From Bacilli bacterium (GTDB taxonomy: Bacteria; Bacillota_I; Bacilli_A; RFN20; CAG-826): 50,674 nucleotides of DNA. Below the pieces are notes generated by a model. It was not told where the DNA came from. It searched no databases and saw only the letters and a list, made by a program, of their open reading frames with translations. The stretch is taken from contig CAAFZT010000038.1 of the NCBI GenBank assembly GCA_900767605.1, positions 1 to 50,674 on the forward strand. Direction: 5' to 3'. Made by a program: the position numbers and the translations under genes. Position 1 is the first letter of the stretch. Each line of letters starts with the position of its first letter. Shown one piece after another: positions 1-6,978 of the stretch.

Positions 1-2
1 AG

Positions 3-86
3 GCCTTCATCGAACTCGCGGTAAAAAAGCGCAAAATTTTGCGCTATCGGAGTTGGGGAAAGGCGAAAGATTCCGATAAAACCTGA
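3..86 (+). CDS. 3' end of small basic protein (repeat family, copy A, partial)
   Basis: The window begins inside an open frame of 27 codons ending in TGA at 84-86. Its product is very basic, with a core of VKKRKILRYR followed by GKAKDSDK. It resembles the C-terminus of the minus-strand ORF at 32852-33061 (FSKKIRIKYRDRFGKSEK). Both frames are followed within about 12 nt by the same ATCCCTC...GCAAAT repeat arm, which supports real homology. Function is unknown. The 5' part lies outside the window, so length and start cannot be given. It could also be a decayed copy that is no longer expressed. Confidence 0.4.
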   Translation, partial: AFIELAVKKRKILRYRSWGKAKDSDKT

Positions 87-93
87 AATATTT

Positions 94-115
94 ATCCCTC
101 ACGTGCAAATAAGAG
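94..115. repeat. Diverged repeat arm, copy A
   Basis: The sequence ATCCCTCACGTGCAAATAAG matches the arm at 33182-33202 (ATCCCTCGTTTGCAAATGAG) in 17 of 20 positions. It follows the related small ORF at the same short distance. I read it as the end of a second, older copy of the element at 32815-33206. Confidence 0.5.
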
Positions 116-124
116 TTTTATTTT

Positions 125-150
125 AAAAAAGCGCGGACAGGGGCGCTTTT
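125..150 (-). terminator. Terminator of lipoprotein gene (bidirectional)
   Basis: AAAAAAGCGC and GCGCTTTT flank an 8-nt loop. Read on the minus strand, the stem is followed by a run of six T, just past the lipoprotein stop codon. The plus-strand reading also has a short T-run, so it may also stop transcription from the left. Confidence 0.7.
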
Positions 151-168
151 CCCGAGTGGATGGCGTTT

Positions 169-1707
169 TTATCCAAGTGGAGTGGCGACGCCATCCATTT
201 TGATGAGAACTGTATAACGGTTGCCCGGAACAACAGACAGCGTGTTGCTAGTGACCGTTGCACCATTCACGGTGATGGTCGCGTTAAGGTATTCCACCTG
301 ATTCTTGGTTGGGAAGCTATAAATCGTGTGGGTTGCATTTCCAGAATACAATGCGTAATCGGTCACATATCGATCCACGTATCCCGTCATGAATTTCTCC
401 ATTTTTGTGGGAACTTTGTAATCCACCTCAACCATGGTGACTACAAAGGAGCGATCAGTAAGTATTTTCGGCCTCGCATAATACTTTTTACCAATCGTAG
501 AGAACATTTCATCGTCGCTTACGGGCTTTTTCATTTTGGCATCATAGAAGAGCTCTAGTCCGTTTGGTGCTGCAATCTCATTAACGGTGTGGTTAATGTT
601 CTTTCGGAAGGCGCCTTTCCAAAGATATCCACCTTCAAATTCGAGATCGATTTTTCCTGATGCATAGCCACTGGGGGTAGGCTTTTCGTCGAAAGTCGTT
701 GATTCATAGAGCGTATCGTCAAAAGAATAAGCGAACGAATAGGCCATGCTCTGCACGCTCTTTTCGTTTTTCTCTTCGTTTAGATTTTCCGATTTTCCAT
801 AGACATCCACGCCCAAACTAAGGAACGTGTTCTTGTCGAAGGTAATGGTGTAACTACCGCTAGATTCCGTGCCCATTTTCCCATATTCGGGGTCTTGCGC
901 GAAGGAACTTCCTTTTAAAATGAGACAGTAGGTATCTTCTTTTACCTCGATGTCCGCGTCGAAATGAATACCTAGGTTCCCATCCATTTTCAAGAACAGG
1001 GGGAGGTATTCACGTATTTCTGCGAAGGAATCCATTTTGGAGAGAATGCTGCTTAGCGAATTGGGCGAACCCCTGAAGGAACTTCCGAAGAGATCCCAAG
1101 GATTGGTGCCTGAATCATAGACGGCATATTCCTTGTCGACATTGGTGGCGGTTATTTCGCTTCCATTGAATTCGTAGAGAGTGAAATCATCTTCGTCGAT
1201 TTCGACTTTCTTTTTTCCTTCGGGGGCACTCATCCATTGTGAGGTTGTCGGGTCAAGGACTTCCGTCTTGGAGGTTTGGACGAATTTTCCGGTCACGGGA
1301 TCCGCAGAAAACGTTTCTGCGTTTTTGACCATAGCCCCCTCTTCTTCGCCTTCCATGGCAACGCTAGCGGTTAACGGGCCATCGTATTGTAATGAATTCA
1401 ATAAGGATGCCTTCATGATTTTCCATGCGGCTTCCTTTTCTTCGTTTTCCAAATATCCACAAGTGGTGCAGACTTGGATCCCTTCGCTATTTTTCACATA
1501 GTTATGAGGGGCGAAGTCGAAGCGAACGTCGCTTTCGCAGGTGCAGGGGTGATAATGCCCCGTTTCATCTTTAACATACGTGGAAGATGGGGCGTGAATG
1601 TGGGGCAGAGTCAGTTGGTTCGAATTGGGTGAGGGTTTCTCGTTGCCGCAGGAAATAACGAGCAAAGGCAATAGAAGAAGGAAGGTTGTCTTTGTTGGGA
1701 TTTTCAT
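169..1707 (-). CDS. Secreted lipoprotein with His/Cys-rich N-terminal segment
   Basis: The 512-residue protein starts with a lipoprotein signal (MKIPTKTTFLLLLPLLVISC) whose lipobox cysteine is residue 20, so it should be anchored on the outer face of the membrane. Residues about 35-85 hold an unusual His/Cys series (HIHAP, GHYHPCTC, PHNY, CTTCGY) that resembles zinc-ribbon-like repeats seen in surface proteins of gut Bacillota. The remaining 420 residues look like beta-rich extracellular sequence with no domain I recognise. The start has a GAGGAG ribosome-binding site and a promoter at 1726-1754. It is a single-gene unit, divergent from the glycosyltransferase operon. Function unknown; metal or substrate binding at the cell surface is only a guess. 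Confidence 0.85.
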   Translation of the reverse strand: MKIPTKTTFLLLLPLLVISCGNEKPSPNSNQLTLPHIHAPSSTYVKDETGHYHPCTCESDVRFDFAPHNYVKNSEGIQVCTTCGYLENEEKEAAWKIMKASLLNSLQYDGPLTASVAMEGEEEGAMVKNAETFSADPVTGKFVQTSKTEVLDPTTSQWMSAPEGKKKVEIDEDDFTLYEFNGSEITATNVDKEYAVYDSGTNPWDLFGSSFRGSPNSLSSILSKMDSFAEIREYLPLFLKMDGNLGIHFDADIEVKEDTYCLILKGSSFAQDPEYGKMGTESSGSYTITFDKNTFLSLGVDVYGKSENLNEEKNEKSVQSMAYSFAYSFDDTLYESTTFDEKPTPSGYASGKIDLEFEGGYLWKGAFRKNINHTVNEIAAPNGLELFYDAKMKKPVSDDEMFSTIGKKYYARPKILTDRSFVVTMVEVDYKVPTKMEKFMTGYVDRYVTDYALYSGNATHTIYSFPTKNQVEYLNATITVNGATVTSNTLSVVPGNRYTVLIKMDGVATPLG

Positions 1708-1725
1708 ATTTTTCTCCTCGAATTA

Positions 1726-1754
1726 ATAGTAAACAAAAAATATTTGCTTGTAAA
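1726..1754 (-). promoter_or_regulatory. Sigma-A-type promoter of lipoprotein gene
   Basis: On the minus strand TTTACA (1754-1749) and TACTAT (1731-1726) are 17 nt apart and lie just upstream of the GAGGAG ribosome-binding site. The match to TTGACA/TATAAT is moderate. Confidence 0.5.
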
Positions 1755-1973
1755 ATACGCATTTTTAAAACCTAGAAATCATCGAATAAAATTGAATCGA
1801 GAAGGGACGTGTATGCGTTTTCAACGATATCGTGATGGAATCAAGCCAATAAATCCATTGTTTTCTAGAAACGTATTATGCCGTTCCTCCTTTTGACTTC
1901 ATTCAAAGAATGGCTAGGAAAGCGAACCCTCAATGTCTAAACTATCGGTATTCTTAAATAAGCGAGTTTTGCT

Positions 1974-3308
1974 ATGTGGTATGAAATTCTCTATCGTGTT
2001 CTCAGCATTTTAAATTATGTGGCCATTGTTCTATTTGGCATTCCATTGCTTTTGCAAATCATCGAGGTCTTGGTTTCACTATTTCACAAGAAGGTGAAGT
2101 TCCCAAAATCAGATAAAAAGGCACGTATCGCCTATTTGATTCCGGCCTGCAATGAAGAAGACGTTATTTTTGATTCTGTGGATGACTTAATCAAAACTCA
2201 AAAATACCCTCGAGAATTGTTTGACGTCTATGTTGTGGCGAATAATTGCACGGATAAAACGGCGGAACGCGCTAAAAAGGCGGGCGCTATCGTTTTAACC
2301 TTGGATGACCCCGATCCAGCCCACCATATGGCCGCCTATCCTTTGAAATATGGCGTGGATTATATTTTAAAAAACGATCCAACCGCTGAACTCATCATCC
2401 ATTTGGACGCGGATAACCACATTAACCACGAATTCTCTTCCTTGATGAACGACGCATACCAGTCGGGAGTCGATTTTGCGCGTCCTTACGAAGGCGGATT
2501 GAACGGAACGCAAAATTTCTTCACGAAAGCTTGCGCTTATTTTTACGCCTTCGATTCGCGCTTCGGCGGGAGAGGAAAAGAAGTCATGCGTCTAAGCGCC
2601 CATGTTAATGGAGCGGGAGCCACGATGTCTCGCCGCATGCTACTGGAAACAGGCGGCTACGATTGCCACACCATCAGCGATGATACCGAGTTCTCTTTCA
2701 ACCGTATTTTAGAAGGCCGTAAAGCCCATATGGTGGAAGAAGCGGTGGTTTACGAAGACATGCCTTCTAGCGGCGCAGTTACGGCTGGAAGAAATGCTCG
2801 CATTGCTAAAGGGAACAAAATCCTTTTCAAAACCAAGACGATTAAGATGCTGCCGCTGTTTTTCAAAACCGGCAATTTCTCCTACCTTGAAACTTTCTTG
2901 ACCTACATTTGGATTTTTATTGGTGGACCTATGTTCATTTGGTTTGCCGCTTATTACGTCTATTTCTTCCTTTTTGCCGGCTTTGCCATGAATGGGGCGT
3001 TGGAACTTAAAATGTTTAGCGAGGCCTATTTCTCTTCTGTTTTATGGAATACGGTTTGGGCGATGATTGGCATTGTTGGCACTTTATATTTCCTATTTGG
3101 AATCGTTCAGGTTTTGATTTTTGCCTTAAAGGAATACGATAAATTTGGTGCGAAGAGCCGTTGGGAATTCATTCCTATGGTCCTGCTGTTCCCCGTTTAT
3201 CTAATCGTTTATGGCTTCTCGATGATGGCTCCGCCCCCAAAGAAAAAAGGTTGGATCAAAGTGAAACGCAATATAATTTCGTCCCCATCTAAGGAGAAAC
3301 AACAATGA
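1974..3308 (+). CDS. Membrane glycosyltransferase, family 2
   Basis: This is a 444-residue GT2-type enzyme that probably adds sugars to a lipid carrier or growing polysaccharide on the inner face of the membrane. An N-terminal membrane helix (about 10-35) precedes a GT-A domain with YLIPACNEED, a metal-binding DAD in IHLDADNH (about 145) and a likely catalytic region around SDDTEF. Three or four hydrophobic helices close the protein. This is the layout of processive or polyprenyl-linked GT2 enzymes. The stop overlaps the start of the ABC ATPase by 4 nt, so sugar transfer and an exporter are translationally coupled. The acceptor and sugar cannot be told from sequence. Confidence 0.85.
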   Translation: MWYEILYRVLSILNYVAIVLFGIPLLLQIIEVLVSLFHKKVKFPKSDKKARIAYLIPACNEEDVIFDSVDDLIKTQKYPRELFDVYVVANNCTDKTAERAKKAGAIVLTLDDPDPAHHMAAYPLKYGVDYILKNDPTAELIIHLDADNHINHEFSSLMNDAYQSGVDFARPYEGGLNGTQNFFTKACAYFYAFDSRFGGRGKEVMRLSAHVNGAGATMSRRMLLETGGYDCHTISDDTEFSFNRILEGRKAHMVEEAVVYEDMPSSGAVTAGRNARIAKGNKILFKTKTIKMLPLFFKTGNFSYLETFLTYIWIFIGGPMFIWFAAYYVYFFLFAGFAMNGALELKMFSEAYFSSVLWNTVWAMIGIVGTLYFLFGIVQVLIFALKEYDKFGAKSRWEFIPMVLLFPVYLIVYGFSMMAPPPKKKGWIKVKRNIISSPSKEKQQ

Positions 3309-4279
3309 TGATTAAACCAGCGGAAACGCCAAACTATGCCCCTTCTGGCGACGTAGCTTTAGATGTGCAGGATTTGGTTAAGGTCTACGCGAATGGCAAA
3401 GTCGCAGTAGACCACATCTCTTTTCAAGTGAAGCGCGGATCCCTTTTTGCTTTTTTGGGCGTTAATGGCGCTGGCAAAAGCACGACCATCAACATCATTT
3501 GCTCCATTTTGGAGAAGACCCAAGGCAAAATTTGGGTGGAAGGATACGACCTCGACAAGGATCGTAACGCGATTAAAAATCTTATCGGCGTCGTGTTTCA
3601 AAATTCTGTATTGGATGGCATTTTATCCGTTTATGACAATTTAAAATTCCGCACCGCCTTCTATTCCATGCCCAAAGAAGAGGAGAAAAGAAAAATTGAC
3701 GATATCGTTCGCCTCTTGGATTTGGAGCCGATTTTGCATCAAAAAGTGAACACTTTATCAGGGGGACAACGTCGTCGAGTGGATATCGCAAGGGCCATCG
3801 TTCACGCTCCGAAATTTTTGATTTTAGATGAACCGACGACGGGCTTAGACCCGAAAACCAGACAAATCGTGTGGGGGTTAATCGATAAAGTCCGTCATGA
3901 AACGGGCATGACGGTTTTCCTCACCACTCATTATTTGGAAGAGTCGGAACTTGCCACGGACGTTGTCATCATGAATCATGGCAAGATTATCGCCCAAGGG
4001 ACACCAAACGATTTGAAAAACCGCTATAGCCACGACTATCTTGTCGCCTATAAGCCGAAAGATGACGCTTTTGAGCAAAAGCTTTCTTCTGAGGGCTATT
4101 CCTTTCAATACAACGAAGAGAAGCAGCTTTATAACATTGAAATCCACCATACGGATGAGGCAAAGAGATTGCTATCTGCCTTTGATGAGGAATTACAGGA
4201 CGTTGAGATTCGGAAAGGAACGATGGATGACGTCTTCCTTGCTGTGACGGAAGGTCAGGAGTTTGAAAATGAAGAATAA
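3305..4279 (+). CDS. ABC-2 type exporter, ATP-binding protein
   Basis: The 324-residue ATPase powers the permease encoded next. Visible motifs are Walker A GVNGAGKST (52-60), the signature LSGGQRRRVDIARA, Walker B FLILDEPTTG and the H-loop TTHYLEE. A C-terminal extension of about 90 residues after the H-loop is typical of DrrA/CcmA-like drug, lipid or polysaccharide exporters. Start ATG overlaps the glycosyltransferase stop (ATGA), with AAGGAG upstream. The permease begins inside its 3' end. Substrate unknown; the coupling with a GT2 gene points to a glycolipid or glycan rather than a drug, as inference. Confidence 0.9.
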   Translation: MMIKPAETPNYAPSGDVALDVQDLVKVYANGKVAVDHISFQVKRGSLFAFLGVNGAGKSTTINIICSILEKTQGKIWVEGYDLDKDRNAIKNLIGVVFQNSVLDGILSVYDNLKFRTAFYSMPKEEEKRKIDDIVRLLDLEPILHQKVNTLSGGQRRRVDIARAIVHAPKFLILDEPTTGLDPKTRQIVWGLIDKVRHETGMTVFLTTHYLEESELATDVVIMNHGKIIAQGTPNDLKNRYSHDYLVAYKPKDDAFEQKLSSEGYSFQYNEEKQLYNIEIHHTDEAKRLLSAFDEELQDVEIRKGTMDDVFLAVTEGQEFENEE

Positions 4280-5300
4280 TGCAAAGGCCGTGGATGCGAA
4301 TAAGGCTCGTGATTTCCACGTGTTAATGATGCTGACAAAGCGTCATTTGAAGATGATTTTCGCCAACCATATTCGCATGATGTATACCCTGATGGTTCCG
4401 ATCGTCATTTTGGTTGTCTACATCCTTTTTCTTCGCGACATGGAAATCATGGCAGTGGAAAACGCCCTTTATGGCGAAGGCATCCAAACGATGGACGAAG
4501 GTCTTATGGGTCAGGTTCGCTCCATTATCGACGGATGGATGATGGCGGGTTTGCTTGCCATATCCATCATTACGATATCCTTGCAAACCAATTCGTTGAT
4601 TGTTGAAGACAAGGAACATGGAATCAACCGCGATTTTGTGGCCTCCCCCATCAACAAAAACGTCTTAATCGCATCCTATTTCCTTTATAACTTCATCGTG
4701 ACAAGTATCTTATCCCTAATCATATTCGTCATTTGCATGATTACGATTGGCGCTTATGGGGAGTTTATGATGTCGTTTGTAGATTTCTTCTCCATTTTTG
4801 GCATCATGCTTTTCTCCGTTTTTCTTTCTACTTTAATCACGACCTTTGTTTGTCTTTTCATTAATACAGAAGGGGTTCTTGCAAGCATTATTGCTGTTTT
4901 CTCCGCCGGTGCTGGGTTCTTGATGGGCGCTTATATGCCGATTGCCATGCTGCCCAAGGGCATCCAGTATCTTTGCGCCGTGTTCCCTTTGACTTATCCT
5001 TGTGCCTTGACGCGCTTTGCCTTCCTCTCCACCCCATTCAAACGTTTGGGAGAATATTTGGTGGCGAACCCGCAATTAGTTCCGGAAGGACATAGCGTGG
5101 AGGAAATCCTGTCGCTTGTAGAGACGAGTTTTGGCTATCGGATCGATTTCTTCGGCGCATCCAACATCGGACCGGACCTATCTTTCGTGGTGACCTTGGT
5201 TTTCATGGTTTTATTCCTTTCTCTCAACATCATTTTCGCGGGGCGTCTTGCCAAACTAGAACGCAAAACCATCATCAAATCCAAGAAAAAGAAGAACTAA
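4269..5300 (+). CDS. ABC-2 type exporter, permease
   Basis: The 343-residue protein has six predicted membrane helices: one near the N-terminus (about 30-50), one near 90, three packed between about 130 and 230, and one at the C-terminus. This is the ABC2_membrane architecture of DrrB-like permeases. ATG at 4269 is preferred over the upstream in-frame TTG (4263) because AGGAG sits 7 nt before it. It overlaps the ATPase by 11 nt and is the last gene of the operon; a terminator hairpin follows at 5310-5333. Confidence 0.88.
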   Translation: MKNNAKAVDANKARDFHVLMMLTKRHLKMIFANHIRMMYTLMVPIVILVVYILFLRDMEIMAVENALYGEGIQTMDEGLMGQVRSIIDGWMMAGLLAISIITISLQTNSLIVEDKEHGINRDFVASPINKNVLIASYFLYNFIVTSILSLIIFVICMITIGAYGEFMMSFVDFFSIFGIMLFSVFLSTLITTFVCLFINTEGVLASIIAVFSAGAGFLMGAYMPIAMLPKGIQYLCAVFPLTYPCALTRFAFLSTPFKRLGEYLVANPQLVPEGHSVEEILSLVETSFGYRIDFFGASNIGPDLSFVVTLVFMVLFLSLNIIFAGRLAKLERKTIIKSKKKKN

Positions 5301-5309
5301 AACAACAAG

Positions 5310-5333
5310 AAAAGCGGCTAAACACCGCTTTTT
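5310..5333. terminator. Bidirectional terminator between exporter operon and RNA candidate
   Basis: AAAAGCGG (5310-5317) pairs with CCGCTTTT (5325-5332) around a 7-nt loop. It ends the exporter operon on the plus strand. On the minus strand the T-rich stretch CTTGTTGTTTT follows it, so it could also end the RNA candidate at 5341-5512. Confidence 0.75.
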
Positions 5334-5512
5334 AAGTAATTTGGCCAGAAGGCGGCGATATAAGCCCTCTTTGTTAAGAAGGTGGTCTCCATGGTCCGCC
5401 TTTAGGATTCTCAGTCGAAATGAGCTTTCAACACGGGCTTCTCCAGTCAGGATACCAGTTATATCGTAAATGTAGGGGGGTATCGAACCTCCTGGCTTGC
5501 TGGTTTTCCAGC
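5310..5512 (-). ncRNA. Structured non-coding RNA candidate, about 200 nt
   Basis: No open frame covers this gap, but it is full of matched helices: GATATAA (5357-5363) with TTATATC (5459-5465); AGCCC (5363-5367) with GGGCT (5435-5439); AAGGTGG with CCGCCTT (5379-5402); GCTGG-TTTT-CCAGC (5499-5512); and a long-range stem 5343-5352 with 5488-5497. The minus strand is favoured because an exact TATAAT lies at 5524-5519, placing the start near 5512, and a terminator ends the unit. On that strand the long-range stem forms 9 continuous pairs with one G-U. Against this, two local hairpins keep G-U pairs only on the plus strand. The rod-like layout recalls 6S RNA, but I do not recognise the sequence. 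It is not tRNA, tmRNA or SRP RNA. Confidence 0.45.
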
Positions 5513-5518
5513 GACATC

Positions 5519-5524
5519 ATTATA
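5519..5524 (-). promoter_or_regulatory. -10 box of RNA candidate
   Basis: An exact TATAAT on the minus strand lies 6 nt before the outermost hairpin of the RNA candidate. The -35 region is weak (TGCAAA at 17 nt). Confidence 0.4.
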
Positions 5525-5599
5525 GGAAATGAAAACGCTTATTTGCAGTCTTGTACGACGAGAAAGAAACTTCCATAATGAATAAAGGTTTTGCCAATA

Positions 5600-5628
5600 A
5601 AGAAAAATCCCGCCTCTACGGAGACGGG
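5600..5628 (-). terminator. Terminator of ferredoxin gene
   Basis: On the minus strand CCCGTCTC pairs with GAGGCGGG around CGTA, including one G-U pair, and is followed by ATTTTTCTTT. It lies about 20 nt past the ferredoxin stop. Confidence 0.8.
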
Positions 5629-5647
5629 ACGATTTTCCGAGGTCGAA

Positions 5648-5827
5648 TTAGGCTTCGACGATAGCTTGGACCGGGCAGCTGGCGATTGCGTCTTCGATGT
5701 CCGCTTCGGTTCCTTCGGCAAAGGCTTCGGCCTTTCCGTCATCGTTGAATTGGAAGATATCGCCGTGAGCGCCAACGCAGGCACCACAGCCGATGCACAT
5801 ATCCTGATCAACTTTTGCATTCTTCAT
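5648..5827 (-). CDS. Short [4Fe-4S] ferredoxin
   Basis: This 59-residue electron carrier reads MKNAKVDQDMCIGCGACVGA and ends SCPVQAIVEA. Four cysteines (C11, C14, C17 and C51) match the pattern of a single-cluster [4Fe-4S] ferredoxin, CxxCxxC...CP, like Bacillus and Clostridium monocluster ferredoxins. It likely carries electrons in the cytoplasm of an anaerobe; partners are not in the window. The start is set by AGGAGG 9 nt upstream. It is a single-gene unit with its own promoter (5857-5884) and terminator. The acidic C-terminal half is normal for the family. Confidence 0.92.
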   Translation of the reverse strand: MKNAKVDQDMCIGCGACVGAHGDIFQFNDDGKAEAFAEGTEADIEDAIASCPVQAIVEA

Positions 5828-5856
5828 AAGGGTAAAATCCTCCTGTGTACCGCCAC

Positions 5857-5884
5857 ATTATAGGTCATTGGAAACAGTTTGCAA
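5857..5884 (-). promoter_or_regulatory. Promoter of ferredoxin gene
   Basis: Minus strand TTGCAA (5884-5879), 16 nt spacer, TATAAT (5862-5857). This is a strong match and is followed by the AGGAGG ribosome-binding site. Confidence 0.7.
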
Positions 5885-5916
5885 TGAACCAAAATTTCAA
5901 AAGTGTCGATGAAATC

Positions 5917-5934
5917 AGTTAATATATATTAACT
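5917..5934. promoter_or_regulatory. 18-bp perfect palindrome, candidate operator
   Basis: AGTTAATATATATTAACT is a perfect palindrome between the divergent ferredoxin and membrane protein-cmk units, about 33 bp behind the ferredoxin -35 box. It is not followed by a T-run, so a protein-binding site is more likely than a terminator. The regulator is unknown. Confidence 0.4.
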
Positions 5935-5998
5935 AAAGGGGTAAAAACGCATGATTTCGGTTCCTTCTTTCGCCAACTTCTTTTAGAATAACAAGCGT

Positions 5999-6301
5999 AT
6001 GGAAACGAGGATGGAACATTTTGCCAAATATCGAAATGACATTCGCATGATGAGCGATGCCGATTTCGAAATTGTTCGCCTCACCCCAGAACAGAAAGAA
6101 CAACTTTCTCGAGCCGTTTCCCCTCAAGAAGCTGCGAGCAAAGTCACGGCGACTTTGGAGCGGGAACGCGGCGCGGCGCCTAATCTCAATGAAGCGTTTT
6201 TGAAGCGTCGTCATCGCCTCTGGGTGATTCAAAGCGTTATTGGGGGCATTCTCTTCATCGTTTTCTTAATCTGGGGACTCTTGTTGTGGAGGAGTAAATA
6301 A
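5999..6301 (+). CDS. Small membrane protein upstream of cmk
   Basis: This 100-residue protein of unknown function has a charged N-terminal 70 residues, including LTPEQKEQLSRAV, and one C-terminal membrane helix (about 76-96) ending in RSK. It is probably a tail-anchored protein facing the cytoplasm. It ends 2 nt before cmk, whose ribosome-binding site lies inside it, so the two are co-expressed. No clear ribosome-binding site precedes ATG 5999; a TAGAAT -10 box sits 9 nt before it, suggesting a nearly leaderless message. A second in-frame ATG at 6011 is possible. I do not recognise the family. Confidence 0.65.
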   Translation: METRMEHFAKYRNDIRMMSDADFEIVRLTPEQKEQLSRAVSPQEAASKVTATLERERGAAPNLNEAFLKRRHRLWVIQSVIGGILFIVFLIWGLLLWRSK

Positions 6302-6303
6302 CT

Positions 6304-6978
6304 ATGCCAATCAGCATTGCCATTGATGGGCCTGCAGCCGCAGGGAAAAGCACGGTAGCGAAGCGCGTCGCCAAAGCGCTCCGTTTTGTTTATGTAGATA
6401 CAGGGGCGATGTATCGCGCTTTTACTTGGTATGTGTTGCAAAAGGGTTTGGATCCCAAAAATGAAGAGGAATCCTGTTCGTTGATTCCAGAAGTTCAAAT
6501 CAAGATGGATCCTCAAGGCGGTGTATTTGTCTGCGGACAGGATTGCACGCGGGCGATTCGGGAACCGCTTGTCTCCGGGAATGTCTCTTATATCGCTTCC
6601 TACAAACCCATTCGCCTCGCTTTGATTGAATTGCAACGCGAACTCGCCAAAGAAGACAATGTGGTGATGGATGGGCGAGATATTGGAAGTTATGTTCTTC
6701 CTAACGCCCAAGTTAAAATCTTCCAAATTGCTTCGGTAGAATGCCGAGCGGAACGGCGTTATAAGGAAAACGTCGAGAAAGGCATCCCCACATCCTTGGA
6801 AGATGTGGTGAAAGAAGTTAAGAAGCGCGATTACATTGACTCCCATCGTGATTTCGATCCCTTGATGCAAGCGGAGGATGCTATCCCCCTCGATACGTCG
6901 GAAATGGGAATTGAAGAAGTGGTCGATGCGATTCTGGCCATCGTAAAAGAAAAAACAGGAATAGAAAAATGCCATTAG
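6304..6978 (+). CDS. cmk: Cytidylate kinase
   Basis: The enzyme phosphorylates CMP and dCMP with ATP in pyrimidine nucleotide supply. The 224 residues match the family length. The P-loop IAIDGPAAAGKST is at 5-17, followed by YVDTGAMYRA, the NMP-binding region around DGRDIGSYV and the lid RRYKE. GGAGG 11 nt upstream fixes the start. The 3' end overlaps der by 10 nt; the cmk-der-hup neighbourhood is common in Bacillota. Confidence 0.97.
   Translation: MPISIAIDGPAAAGKSTVAKRVAKALRFVYVDTGAMYRAFTWYVLQKGLDPKNEEESCSLIPEVQIKMDPQGGVFVCGQDCTRAIREPLVSGNVSYIASYKPIRLALIELQRELAKEDNVVMDGRDIGSYVLPNAQVKIFQIASVECRAERRYKENVEKGIPTSLEDVVKEVKKRDYIDSHRDFDPLMQAEDAIPLDTSEMGIEEVVDAILAIVKEKTGIEKCH

Noticed and set aside
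5474..5497. TATCGAACC-type loop with GGGGG/CCTCC stem, like a tRNA T-arm
   Set aside because: No acceptor stem, anticodon arm or D-arm can be drawn around it; it belongs to the larger RNA candidate.
5591..5863. Plus-strand 90-codon frame over the ferredoxin gene
   Set aside because: It is the antisense shadow of the ferredoxin, whose four cysteines, ribosome-binding site, promoter and terminator all lie on the minus strand.
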